Positions 6,456-13,174 of a stretch of 20,993 nt of DNA are shown one piece after another (the first letter of the stretch is position 1; every line of letters starts with the position of its first letter). The notes beneath the pieces are model-generated. The model was not told the origin of the DNA, made no database searches, and worked only from the letters and a program-made list of their open reading frames with translations. Source of the DNA: a virus; the IMG/VR virus record IMGVR_UViG_3300021185_000840, positions 1-20,993 of that record; one strand, written 5' to 3'. A program made the position numbers and the translations under genes.

Positions 6456-7994
6456 ATGGCGATTAAAGTAGGCGGTACAACCGTCATAAACGATAGCAGG
6501 GCGCTTAATAACATTACCTCAGTAGATGCAACCACTGTAGCTGCCTTGGGTACGGCTGGTGTTGGTGGTGGAGGTGGTAGCTTTGATGCAGTAGCTTCTG
6601 GTACTATTGCTAATGGCGCTCTTGTGTCTTTAAATTCAGATGGCACAGTCTCTACAACTGCAGCTGCTTTAGGAGACAATTCTACTTTTTATAGTGGCAA
6701 CCTAGATGATCTTGTTTCTGTATACGACAGCAATTCTAATAAAGTAGTAATTATGTATATTGCAGCCGATTTATCTAGCCGCCCTTATGCTGTGGTAGGT
6801 ACAGTAAGCGGAACTTCTATTTCTTTTGGTACTGCCGTTAAGTTATCAGATAACTACATGACTTGGCTCGCTATGACCTTTGATAGTAATTCCAATAAAG
6901 TAGTAGTAGCTTTTAGAGATAATAATGATCAAGATAAAATAAGGTCTATGGTGGGTACAGTAAGTGGAACCTCTATTTCTTTTGGTTCCATTGTAGATGT
7001 GACACCCGGCTCCTCAAGCTCTCATTATACTCAACTAGCTTTTGACAGTAATTCAAACAAAATTGTAATTGCCTATAGAGAATACAATGCTGATAACGGG
7101 ACTTATGCAAGCAAGGCGAATGTTGGTACGGTAAGTGGAACTTCAATATCCTTTGGGTCAGCAGCAACCTTTGAAAATAGTAGGTGTGAGCCTACTTCTA
7201 TTACTTTCGACAGTAATTCTAATAAAGTAGTCATACTCTTTAAGCACGATGTCGATGGTGACGATGGGAAAGCTGTTGTTGGTACGGTAAGTGGAACTTC
7301 AATATCCTTTGGCACTCCAGTCACTTATACGACAGGTAATGGGGATGACGGTGTTTGCACATTTGATAGTAACAGCAACAAAGTTGTTATTGCCTTTCAA
7401 GATAATAATAATAGCAATTATGTATCAGGAATAGTGGGTACAGTAAGTGGAACTTCTATTTCTTTTGGTAGTCCTGTTGCGATTGGTGCATGGACCGGAA
7501 CTAATAGGAGTATAACTTTTGACAGTAGCAGGAACAAAATTTTTATTAACTATAAAGCTGGTAACCCTGAAAGGGGTGAAGTAGTTTCAGGAGTTGTTAG
7601 CGGAACTTCTATTACTTTTGGCCTACCTGTTATTTATCACACTGGAAGTTTTGAAAGAGCGGATACTATCTATGACCCTACAACCACTAATGTTGTTATA
7701 TCTTATAAAGATCAAGCTGCTGGTAGCAATGGAATATCTTTAGTAGCAAATCCTAATGGACTTATAAACTTTTTTAAGTGGATAGGTTTAGCCTCTGAAA
7801 GTATATCTAATACATCTACTGGCACTATAAATGTTTTGGGTGGAATTAATGAAAGCCAATCTGGTCTGTCCGTCGGGTCTACTTATTATATAAATGGTGA
7901 CGCTGCACTAAGCACTACAGTCACTACTGGACGTGAAGTAGGTAAAGCGTTGTCAGCTACAAAGTTGCTTATTACCCAAGGGAGTATATCGTAA
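6456..7994 (+). CDS. Tail fibre protein with a seven-repeat probable beta-propeller
   Basis: This 512-residue protein starts with MAIKVGGTTVINDSRALNNI, an N-terminal tag frequent in marine-phage fibres, then a GVGGGGGS hinge near 35-42. Seven repeats follow, each opening with (F/Y)DSNSNKVVI or a decayed form, at residues 90, 142, 196, 251, 303, 355 and 406. The spacing is 51-55 residues. Five carry GTVSGTSISFG, and a sixth has GVVSGTSITFG. Seven units of this length strongly suggest a seven-bladed beta-propeller, a good receptor-binding head. The C-terminal domain (about 430-512) has GGINESQSGLSVGSTYYI and ends LLITQGSIS. AGGAG at 6442-6446 is the ribosome site. The gene looks more AT-rich than its neighbours. 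The fold is inferred from periodicity. Confidence 0.75.
   Translation: MAIKVGGTTVINDSRALNNITSVDATTVAALGTAGVGGGGGSFDAVASGTIANGALVSLNSDGTVSTTAAALGDNSTFYSGNLDDLVSVYDSNSNKVVIMYIAADLSSRPYAVVGTVSGTSISFGTAVKLSDNYMTWLAMTFDSNSNKVVVAFRDNNDQDKIRSMVGTVSGTSISFGSIVDVTPGSSSSHYTQLAFDSNSNKIVIAYREYNADNGTYASKANVGTVSGTSISFGSAATFENSRCEPTSITFDSNSNKVVILFKHDVDGDDGKAVVGTVSGTSISFGTPVTYTTGNGDDGVCTFDSNSNKVVIAFQDNNNSNYVSGIVGTVSGTSISFGSPVAIGAWTGTNRSITFDSSRNKIFINYKAGNPERGEVVSGVVSGTSITFGLPVIYHTGSFERADTIYDPTTTNVVISYKDQAAGSNGISLVANPNGLINFFKWIGLASESISNTSTGTINVLGGINESQSGLSVGSTYYINGDAALSTTVTTGREVGKALSATKLLITQGSIS
6798..7621 (+). repeat. DNA-level repeats in the propeller gene
   Basis: Copies of a 32-base core coding GTVSGTSISFG start at 6798, 6954, 7125, 7281 and 7437, with a diverged copy at 7590. 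Copies at 7125 and 7281 are identical to each other. Copies at 6798, 6954 and 7437 share a different set of silent bases. The DNA similarity exceeds what protein selection requires. Confidence 0.8.
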
Positions 7995-8509
7995 TGACCA
8001 AAGCAAGAGACAATGAGTACAGGAATAGGACCACGGGTGAAGTAAAAACACAAGAGGAATTGATTACAGATAACCTTCATATGTCTTTTCCTAGTGTCTG
8101 GCAGGAAGATGAGTTGGAGGCACTTAACATTGATGCAGTCCTGTCAAGCCCTGCTGCCACCACAACACAATATCAGGACTCCGTGCGTGATGGTGTTGAG
8201 CAGAACAGTGATGGAGATTGGGTAGAGAAGTATATAGCCCGTGATATGTTTTCTGATACTACCGATGAAAATGGAGTGACAACCACTAAGTCAGAGCACG
8301 AAGCTGCATATCAAGACACGCTAGACGCTAGTGTAGCTGAGAGCAACCGCACTAAGCGTTATGGATTGCTGTCTGAGACTGATTGGACAGGTATGTCAGA
8401 TGTAACAATGACTGCAGATATGACAGCCTATCGTCAGGCTTTACGTGATATTACAGATCACGCTAGCTGGCCTAACCTTGACGATGCCCACTGGCCTACT
8501 AAACCTTAA
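7994..8509 (+). CDS. Tail fibre assembly chaperone-like protein
   Basis: This 171-residue protein ends in a segment typical of phage tail assembly chaperones (Phage_tail_APC-like). From about residue 118 it reads RYGLLSETDWTGMSDV, then YRQALRDIT, and finally HWPTKP at the C-terminus. Such proteins help fold or trimerise fibres. The N-terminal two thirds is acidic and not recognised. The first six residues (MTKARD) match the start of the following fibre gene at both protein and DNA level, which is odd for a chaperone. The start overlaps the previous stop (TAATG), with AGGGAG at 7979-7984 as ribosome site. Its place directly after the propeller fibre suggests that fibre, or the next, is its client. 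If incorporated in the virion it could instead be a minor fibre part. Confidence 0.65.
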   Translation: MTKARDNEYRNRTTGEVKTQEELITDNLHMSFPSVWQEDELEALNIDAVLSSPAATTTQYQDSVRDGVEQNSDGDWVEKYIARDMFSDTTDENGVTTTKSEHEAAYQDTLDASVAESNRTKRYGLLSETDWTGMSDVTMTADMTAYRQALRDITDHASWPNLDDAHWPTKP

Positions 8510-8520
8510 GGGATAACCCA

Positions 8521-9321
8521 ATGACAAAAGCAAGAGACCTAGCAAACCTAATCGCAGCGGGTAACCCTCTTTCCGATGGTGCTATCACTGTCGCAGAGAT
8601 TAGTGGACTTACAGCTTCAGAGACAGAGCTTAATAAGCTAGATGGTGTAACGGCAAGCACAACAGAGCTTAATAAGCTAGCTGGTCTGACTTCTAGTACC
8701 GCCGATCTGAACAACGTAGCTGGTATTAACTCCTCAGTACAAACACAGCTTGATGCTAAAGCACCTCTTGCAAGCCCTACCTTTAGTGGTACAGTGACAG
8801 CTACATCATTCTCAGGGAATGGCGCTAACCTTACTGGAGTTGATTCTCTTCCCTCTCAGTCTAGTCACTCTGGAAAATTTCTTACTACAGACGGTACAAA
8901 TCCTACATGGGCTACCTTAGAGGCAGAGACAGAAATAACCTCTAATCGTTCTTACTGGATTACTGATGTATCTAATACTAATCAAATTGTTGGTAAGTTT
9001 AATAAAGTACAGGTAGTACCTGCAAACACATCAATCACAGGTACATGGCAGATAGCATCAGACGCTGAGGTTTATATTACTGAGGTAACATCTATAGACA
9101 GCTTTGGAGAGTATCTAGAAGGTAATCAAACTATCAGTGGTAATCACATCTTTTACAAACAACTAGAGGTACTGGACGGATCAACAATCACAGTTACAGG
9201 CACTATAGAAGGATTCGGAGATAGTCCTGTAGCGGGTACAAGTACTTCGGCCCTAACGTCTGCAGATGTTACAACTTTGATTGACGGTTCTATGGTATTT
9301 GAATCATTTGGAGGCGCTTAA
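8521..9321 (+). CDS. Tail fibre / virion structural protein, MTKARDL type
   Basis: This 266-residue fibre-like protein begins MTKARDLANLIAAGNPLSDGAIT, then has three repeats of the kind TASETELNKLDGV, TASTTELNKLAGL and TSSTADLNNVAGI (about residues 31-70). Next come LDAKAPLASPTFSGTVTATSFSGNGANLTGV, a standard trimeric-fibre shaft segment, and a SGKFLTTDGTNPTWATL motif. The C-terminal half (about 145-266) is a beta-rich, probably globular tip with repeated short Ile/Thr/Gly strands. A weak ribosome site, AAGGGA at 8508-8513, spans the previous stop. It lies in the fibre block with small structural genes after it. It is likely a second fibre, or one segment of a branched fibre. Confidence 0.7.
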   Translation: MTKARDLANLIAAGNPLSDGAITVAEISGLTASETELNKLDGVTASTTELNKLAGLTSSTADLNNVAGINSSVQTQLDAKAPLASPTFSGTVTATSFSGNGANLTGVDSLPSQSSHSGKFLTTDGTNPTWATLEAETEITSNRSYWITDVSNTNQIVGKFNKVQVVPANTSITGTWQIASDAEVYITEVTSIDSFGEYLEGNQTISGNHIFYKQLEVLDGSTITVTGTIEGFGDSPVAGTSTSALTSADVTTLIDGSMVFESFGGA

Positions 9322-9322
9322 A

Positions 9323-9844
9323 ATGGCTACAACAACACACTTTCTACAGGCTTACGGAACTGGCGGGACCAGTACTGCCCAATTCAAAGATGCTATTACT
9401 ATACCAACAGGTAAGATAGCTAAAGTAAAAATTACATCTTTAACAGTACAGAACACTACAAGTGCCGCTGAGAACTATAATTGGAGAGCTGGGATATACT
9501 GTGTTACACCTCGGCCCGATGGGACTTCAACTGAAGTACTGCTAGATAATTATAGAGCAAGTAATTATCAAAGCAACTTTTCTCATTATGTGATCGTCCC
9601 TTATAAACACGGAGATGGTCATACCTCTGGTAATGTTCAAAACAGCTCCGGTCAAGACACTTACAATGACTACAGCCCTAATACTATTCAAGGTAACAAT
9701 GGTGCGTCAGGTATGTTCAATTCAGAATTTTACTTAAATCAAGGAGAGATTCTAAGGTTTATGTGGCGGTACGATGTTGGCGGCATGACAGATTATGAAT
9801 TTTTCTTACGGGGCTTTTACTTACTAGAGGACGTTACATCATGA
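9323..9844 (+). CDS. Small virion/fibre-associated protein, function unknown
   Basis: I choose the ATG at 9323 (173 residues) rather than 9281. GGAGG at 9310-9314 is ideally spaced for 9323, and the upstream extension overlaps the previous coding end in another frame. The protein starts MATTTHFLQAYGTGG and has beta-strand-like stretches with KIAKVKITSLTVQNTTS and YHVIV-like aromatic strands. It ends with an aromatic FLRGFYLLED segment. I do not recognise a family. Its size, composition and place suggest a jelly-roll-like fibre tip or decoration protein. It lacks the VDxI start of the next three genes. The stop overlaps the next start (ATGA), so translation is probably coupled. Confidence 0.6.
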   Translation: MATTTHFLQAYGTGGTSTAQFKDAITIPTGKIAKVKITSLTVQNTTSAAENYNWRAGIYCVTPRPDGTSTEVLLDNYRASNYQSNFSHYVIVPYKHGDGHTSGNVQNSSGQDTYNDYSPNTIQGNNGASGMFNSEFYLNQGEILRFMWRYDVGGMTDYEFFLRGFYLLEDVTS

Positions 9845-10605
9845 GTAAACTAATTGTAGACGATATAGAACTGGCGTCAGGTGACCTTTTGGGTCTTCCT
9901 AATACGGTAGAAAATAATAAGCTACTACCTGTCTCTAATAATTCTATAGGGTCTGGGGAGAGTATTCCATCTGCTAAACACACACTGGTACATGACTTCG
10001 CTGTAGGCTCTCAGCCCACTTCCTTAACCTACAACTTCTCTACAGACAGCTCAAATATTATAGCTATCCGTATTATGTTTTCCCAGATGCGTATTACTGC
10101 GAGTACGGCTTCAACTGATATTGGATATGGCATTGGTAGTTCTACGCTAGATGTACCTGCAAGTCATACCAACTATCAAAATAGGCCTATACGTAATTGT
10201 TATTTAAGTTTTGAGGATCAGGCTCAGTCGCAAGGTACGGCCTTTGGTCGATTTGATAATAGTTATATGTACAGTATGGGTGGACCTAGAGGAGGTACAG
10301 GAATGGATATAAACAAAACACACCCATTAGATCAGTGTGAAAACAGTGTACACCACATCCTTTTTGATAAAAACTCGGTAGACGGTTACGTTTTTAAGCA
10401 GATGGGTAAAACTAGTAAATTATCCGGTAGTGGTAACAACATGAGACATGCTTCTTATGGAAGTCATTGGAACTACAGTTCAACTAGCAATAACACAAGT
10501 GATTACCCAGGACACCCTACCCCTTTTACAAAAATAGGTTTTATCATACCTTCTAATGTTACTGTTTATCAGGGTCAAATATCTATCATGGAGTACTTAA
10601 AATGA
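9841..10605 (+). CDS. VDxI-type small fibre protein 1
   Basis: This 254-residue protein begins MSKLIVDDIELASGDLLGLP. The next two genes share the pattern M(S/R)Kh(I/K)VDxI followed by SG, so this is probably a common attachment tag. After a linker the body has beta-like strands (LTYNFSTDSSNIIAIRIMFS), a Gly-rich MYSMGGPRGGTGMD segment at about 143-156, and an aromatic/Ser/Asn-rich stretch. It ends FIIPSNVTVYQGQISIMEYLK. I do not recognise the body. It starts on an ATGA overlap, with AGAGG at 9826-9830 upstream. It likely forms a receptor-binding or accessory fibre tip, but this is inferred from context and composition only. Confidence 0.6.
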   Translation: MSKLIVDDIELASGDLLGLPNTVENNKLLPVSNNSIGSGESIPSAKHTLVHDFAVGSQPTSLTYNFSTDSSNIIAIRIMFSQMRITASTASTDIGYGIGSSTLDVPASHTNYQNRPIRNCYLSFEDQAQSQGTAFGRFDNSYMYSMGGPRGGTGMDINKTHPLDQCENSVHHILFDKNSVDGYVFKQMGKTSKLSGSGNNMRHASYGSHWNYSSTSNNTSDYPGHPTPFTKIGFIIPSNVTVYQGQISIMEYLK

Positions 10606-11318
10606 GAAAGGTCATAGTCGATACCATCCAGACATCGTCCGGGACAGCATTTGACGTGTTTGAATCTCAAGGTACAGCAGGTAAGCTGGTAACAAGGGAT
10701 GCTGCTGATGGTGTTTTTAAAGACGCTGTTATACCAAAGGATACAAAGGTCGAGCATGTAGGTGCGTTAGGTACTGCAGCAGTATCTTTTGACTTTCCAC
10801 TTCGTAAGGGAGACAATTCCTTAAAGAGTAATTTTACGTTTGACATCAATGTTAATTTTGATTCTATGTTCGTAAGTCCAGCTGATAGTAACAACAGAGA
10901 ACTCCGATTTAAGGTAAAAGACTCAGCAGGTAGTTTTCTTACAGTATCTAGTTCTTATGTCAGGCCTAATATGTTCGATAATAGTTTTAGTGGAACTACA
11001 GCGGGTAATGGTACAACCCTTCAGTATGCTCCTATAAGGACTCGGTACATTAACGATAGTATTTACAATAGCCAATTTACAGCAGACGTTACTTTTTTTG
11101 CTAACCCCAGTAACTCCGCTCAACATTATCTGATGGTAAAGTATGCAGGCCAAGTCGGTCATGTTGGTTCCTCTAGTGGTATTGGTGTTTTAAATGGATT
11201 TTCTTGGGCTAGGTTTGATTCGGGTACTCCTGCAACTCTAGTCTTAGAAACTGACGCTCAAGCGGGAAATAATGAGGAGTCATTATACATAAATAATATC
11301 ACGGGGTACTTATCATGA
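10602..11318 (+). CDS. VDxI-type small fibre protein 2
   Basis: This 238-residue protein starts MRKVIVDTIQTSSG, aligned with the N-termini of its neighbours. A short linker with GKLVTRDAADGVFKDAVIP leads to a beta-rich body with many Ser/Asn/Asp residues and aromatic strands, such as FTFDINVNFDSMF and FTADVTFF. No enzymatic motif is visible. It starts on an ATGA overlap with GGAG at 10590-10593, and ends on an ATGA overlap with the next gene. The body shares little visible sequence with the flanking paralogues, which suggests a shared tag fused to different binding domains. Confidence 0.6.
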   Translation: MRKVIVDTIQTSSGTAFDVFESQGTAGKLVTRDAADGVFKDAVIPKDTKVEHVGALGTAAVSFDFPLRKGDNSLKSNFTFDINVNFDSMFVSPADSNNRELRFKVKDSAGSFLTVSSSYVRPNMFDNSFSGTTAGNGTTLQYAPIRTRYINDSIYNSQFTADVTFFANPSNSAQHYLMVKYAGQVGHVGSSSGIGVLNGFSWARFDSGTPATLVLETDAQAGNNEESLYINNITGYLS

Positions 11319-12007
11319 GTAAAATTAAAGTAGATGTCATACAAGACACATCAGGTAATCAAATGAAATTCCCTTCAACCCCCTTAAGTGATGGGTATCT
11401 AGGAGTTTCTTCCTCTGGAGTAATGACTTCTCATCAATTAGTTGAAAGTACAACAGGTCTTACTCTTTATGACGCCCGTTCTTCTGGTGGCAATAGTGCA
11501 GTTAATGTACTAAAAGAAGTTCCCAGTGAAATTAAAACAAAAATGTTAGCTGGTGTTTCTTGTACAGTTATTATGTCTGGAGTTTCCTATCTTGGCGGTG
11601 GTATGTACTTTACAGACGCTGCTGGTACACCTCAAAGATGGGAATACGGCAGGAATATGTGGAGGTACAAAAGAGAAAACAGCGACACTTACGGGTATGA
11701 AACCTCTCTCACTCATTGCCGTGCTATGTTCCAGGGTCTGTCGGACCAGAATGCACCTACGGCAGATCACGCTGGGGGTTGTGTAATTAACTTTAGATTC
11801 ATTCAAAATAGTTCTGATGGCAATGGCCGTACAGTAAACTACGAAGCGCTAAGTCTGTCAACTACTGCTGGCATTAGACCCGACTCAAACAGTACTTTAG
11901 GTACTTCGGAAGGTAGAATGCCTGTAAATGATACCTTCACACACTTAAACTTTGTTGGTACACGTATTACTGCAAACGGTTATATTAAATTGTTCTTACA
12001 AGAGTAA
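11315..12007 (+). CDS. VDxI-type small fibre protein 3
   Basis: This 230-residue protein opens MSKIKVDVIQDTSGNQMKFP, again the VDxI...SG tag. It is followed by LSDGYLGVSSSGVM, similar to the linker seen in many fibre proteins. The body holds aromatic and charged stretches (MWRYKRENSDTYGYE, about 112-126) and Gly-rich turns. It ends THLNFVGTRITANGYIKLFLQE, which resembles in layout the C-terminus of the gene at 9841. It starts on an ATGA overlap with only a weak GGGG site (11303-11306) upstream, so coupling to the previous gene probably matters. It is the last gene of the fibre block. Role and fold are inferred. Confidence 0.6.
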   Translation: MSKIKVDVIQDTSGNQMKFPSTPLSDGYLGVSSSGVMTSHQLVESTTGLTLYDARSSGGNSAVNVLKEVPSEIKTKMLAGVSCTVIMSGVSYLGGGMYFTDAAGTPQRWEYGRNMWRYKRENSDTYGYETSLTHCRAMFQGLSDQNAPTADHAGGCVINFRFIQNSSDGNGRTVNYEALSLSTTAGIRPDSNSTLGTSEGRMPVNDTFTHLNFVGTRITANGYIKLFLQE

Positions 12008-12014
12008 CTAAGAC

Positions 12015-12362
12015 ATGGAAAACGTAAAGCTTCCTATAGCTCTTGTTGCCGCTATGGCTGTCCAGCTTGCGGGTGGTGTATGGTGGGTATCTCAACAGGC
12101 ATCTACCATCTCTAGCCTAGAAGAGACTGTCAGTCAGCTAGGTTCACGTATGGCTATTGAGGACAACATTAACCTTAAGCGTGACGTTGAAAGCAATGGC
12201 GTAGAGATACAGTACGTGTGGGGCGACATAGAAGAGTTGTGGGATGAGCTTGCCTCTATGACCTTGGCTATCGGTGAGATCAATAAACTCAAGCAACGTA
12301 TAGCTGTTATGGAGAGTGAGCTACGATACATCAACAGAGACCATAGGGATATGGCTAAGTAA
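12015..12362 (+). CDS. Small membrane protein with coiled coil, possible holin or spanin component
   Basis: This 115-residue protein has one hydrophobic segment at about 5-25 (KLPIALVAAMAVQLAGGVWWV). The remainder is charged and helical, with coiled-coil character at about 30-60 and 85-113. This layout (N-terminal anchor plus long helix) resembles inner-membrane spanins and some phage holin-associated proteins. The specific family is one I associate with marine phages but cannot name with certainty. AAGAG near 12000-12004 precedes the start. It is followed closely by another single-pass membrane protein. It may act in lysis or in anchoring at the membrane, but there is no enzyme motif and no lipoprotein partner gene to confirm a spanin pair. 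Confidence 0.6.
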   Translation: MENVKLPIALVAAMAVQLAGGVWWVSQQASTISSLEETVSQLGSRMAIEDNINLKRDVESNGVEIQYVWGDIEELWDELASMTLAIGEINKLKQRIAVMESELRYINRDHRDMAK

Positions 12363-12363
12363 G

Positions 12364-12837
12364 ATGATTGATCCTTTTACAGCTATGGCGGCTGCTACTA
12401 CAGCTTACAATGGTATCAAGAAAGCTGTATCTGTAGGCCGTGAGATCAGTGCTATGACTGGCGCAGTGTCTCAATGGTCTAAGGCTGTGAGTGACCTAGA
12501 CTTCTTGGAAGACAAAGCTAAGAACCCTCCTATGTACAAAATGTTTAGTGACAACCAGTCTAACGCACTGGAGATATGGTCACAAAAACAGAAGCTCAAA
12601 GAAATGCGAGAGGAACTTAGGGCGCATATATCTTGGACGTATGGCCCTAGCGCCTGGGAAGAGATAGTACGTATAGAAGCAAAGCAACGTAAAGAACAAC
12701 GTGAGCTAGTCTACAAGAAACAAGAGTTCATAGATAAATGTATCAATTTGGCTGTAGGTATTGCAGTAGCATTAGCTGGTGTAGGCGTGTTAGTACTTCT
12801 CTTATTCTTCTTAGGTGTGCAGCAAGGTAAGTGGTAA
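12364..12837 (+). CDS. Small protein with C-terminal membrane segment, function unknown
   Basis: I take ATG 12364 (157 residues), not 12316. The protein then begins MIDPFTAMAAATTAYNGIKKA, a natural-looking start, and avoids a 47-base overlap with the previous gene. Residues 1-40 are an Ala-rich helix. The middle is strongly charged, with QKQKLKEMREELRAH and RIEAKQRKEQRELVYKKQ suggesting a long coiled coil. Residues 126-151 form a strong transmembrane helix (VGIAVALAGVGVLVLLLFF), leaving a short tail GVQQGKW. The ribosome site is poor: AGGGA lies 13 bases upstream. Together with its neighbours it could be part of a lysis set, or a membrane-inserted virion protein. No known domain is recognised with confidence. 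Confidence 0.6.
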   Translation: MIDPFTAMAAATTAYNGIKKAVSVGREISAMTGAVSQWSKAVSDLDFLEDKAKNPPMYKMFSDNQSNALEIWSQKQKLKEMREELRAHISWTYGPSAWEEIVRIEAKQRKEQRELVYKKQEFIDKCINLAVGIAVALAGVGVLVLLLFFLGVQQGKW

Positions 12838-12840
12838 GTC

Positions 12841-12869
12841 TTGACAAGTAAGTCAAAAACTGCTATAAC
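12841..12869 (+). promoter_or_regulatory. Second host sigma-70-type promoter, before the core-protein genes
   Basis: A perfect TTGACA lies at 12841-12846, a 17-base spacer follows, then TATAAC at 12864-12869. CTGC precedes the TATAACT, as at the capsid promoter. The -35 is framed by a direct repeat GTAAGTC (12834-12840 and 12848-12854). TTGAC/GTCAA (12841-12845 and 12852-12856) is an inverted repeat. A start near 12876 gives a leader of about 33 bases for the gene at 12909. Confidence 0.7.
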
Positions 12870-12908
12870 TTAACTATCCTTTACTCAATAAAATAGGTAC
12901 TAAAGAGC

Positions 12909-13163
12909 ATGGGTCAAACAACAATCACAAATGAAGAACTTGAAGCTATGCTTGACCGTGCTGCCCGTAAGGGTGCGAAGGAGGCATTGGCTTCTATTGG
13001 CTTGCTTGATGACTCCGCACAGAAAGATATTACTGAGATGCGCAGCTTACTAGAGGCTTGGCGTGACACTCGTAAGTCTATTTGGAATACAGTAACAAAA
13101 GTAATAACAGTCTCTATACTCACCTTTATAGCTGGTGCGGTATGGATGAGCTTAGATAAGTAA
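12909..13163 (+). CDS. DUF6127-like small membrane protein, possible holin
   Basis: This 84-residue protein has a charged N-terminal half, with EELEAMLDRAARKGAKEALASIGL and then DITEMRSLLEAWRDTRKSIW. A single hydrophobic helix follows at about 60-80 (TVTKVITVSILTFIAGAVW), with a short MSLDK end. This layout matches DUF6127-type proteins of alphaproteobacteria and their phages or gene transfer agents, some of which are thought to be holins; this is recalled, not searched. It is the first gene after the second promoter, so it would be expressed with the core genes. The ribosome site is weak (AAAGAG at 12903-12908). A membrane-scaffold role in virion assembly is the alternative. Confidence 0.6.
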   Translation: MGQTTITNEELEAMLDRAARKGAKEALASIGLLDDSAQKDITEMRSLLEAWRDTRKSIWNTVTKVITVSILTFIAGAVWMSLDK

Positions 13164-13174
13164 GGGTAATCTAA

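Noticed and set aside
9281-9322. Upstream start for the small fibre-associated gene
   Set aside because: It would overlap the end of the preceding gene by 41 bases and lacks a good ribosome site, while ATG 9323 has GGAGG eight bases upstream.
6456-12007. Diversity-generating retroelement acting on the fibre genes
   Set aside because: No reverse transcriptase, template repeat or matching variable repeat is visible in the window. Repeats in the propeller gene are conserved cores, not adenine-biased variable sites.
12316-12363. Upstream start adding 16 residues to the C-anchored membrane protein
   Set aside because: It overlaps the previous gene by 47 bases, and the added residues look like a shadow reading. 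The MIDPFTA start at 12364 is more natural.
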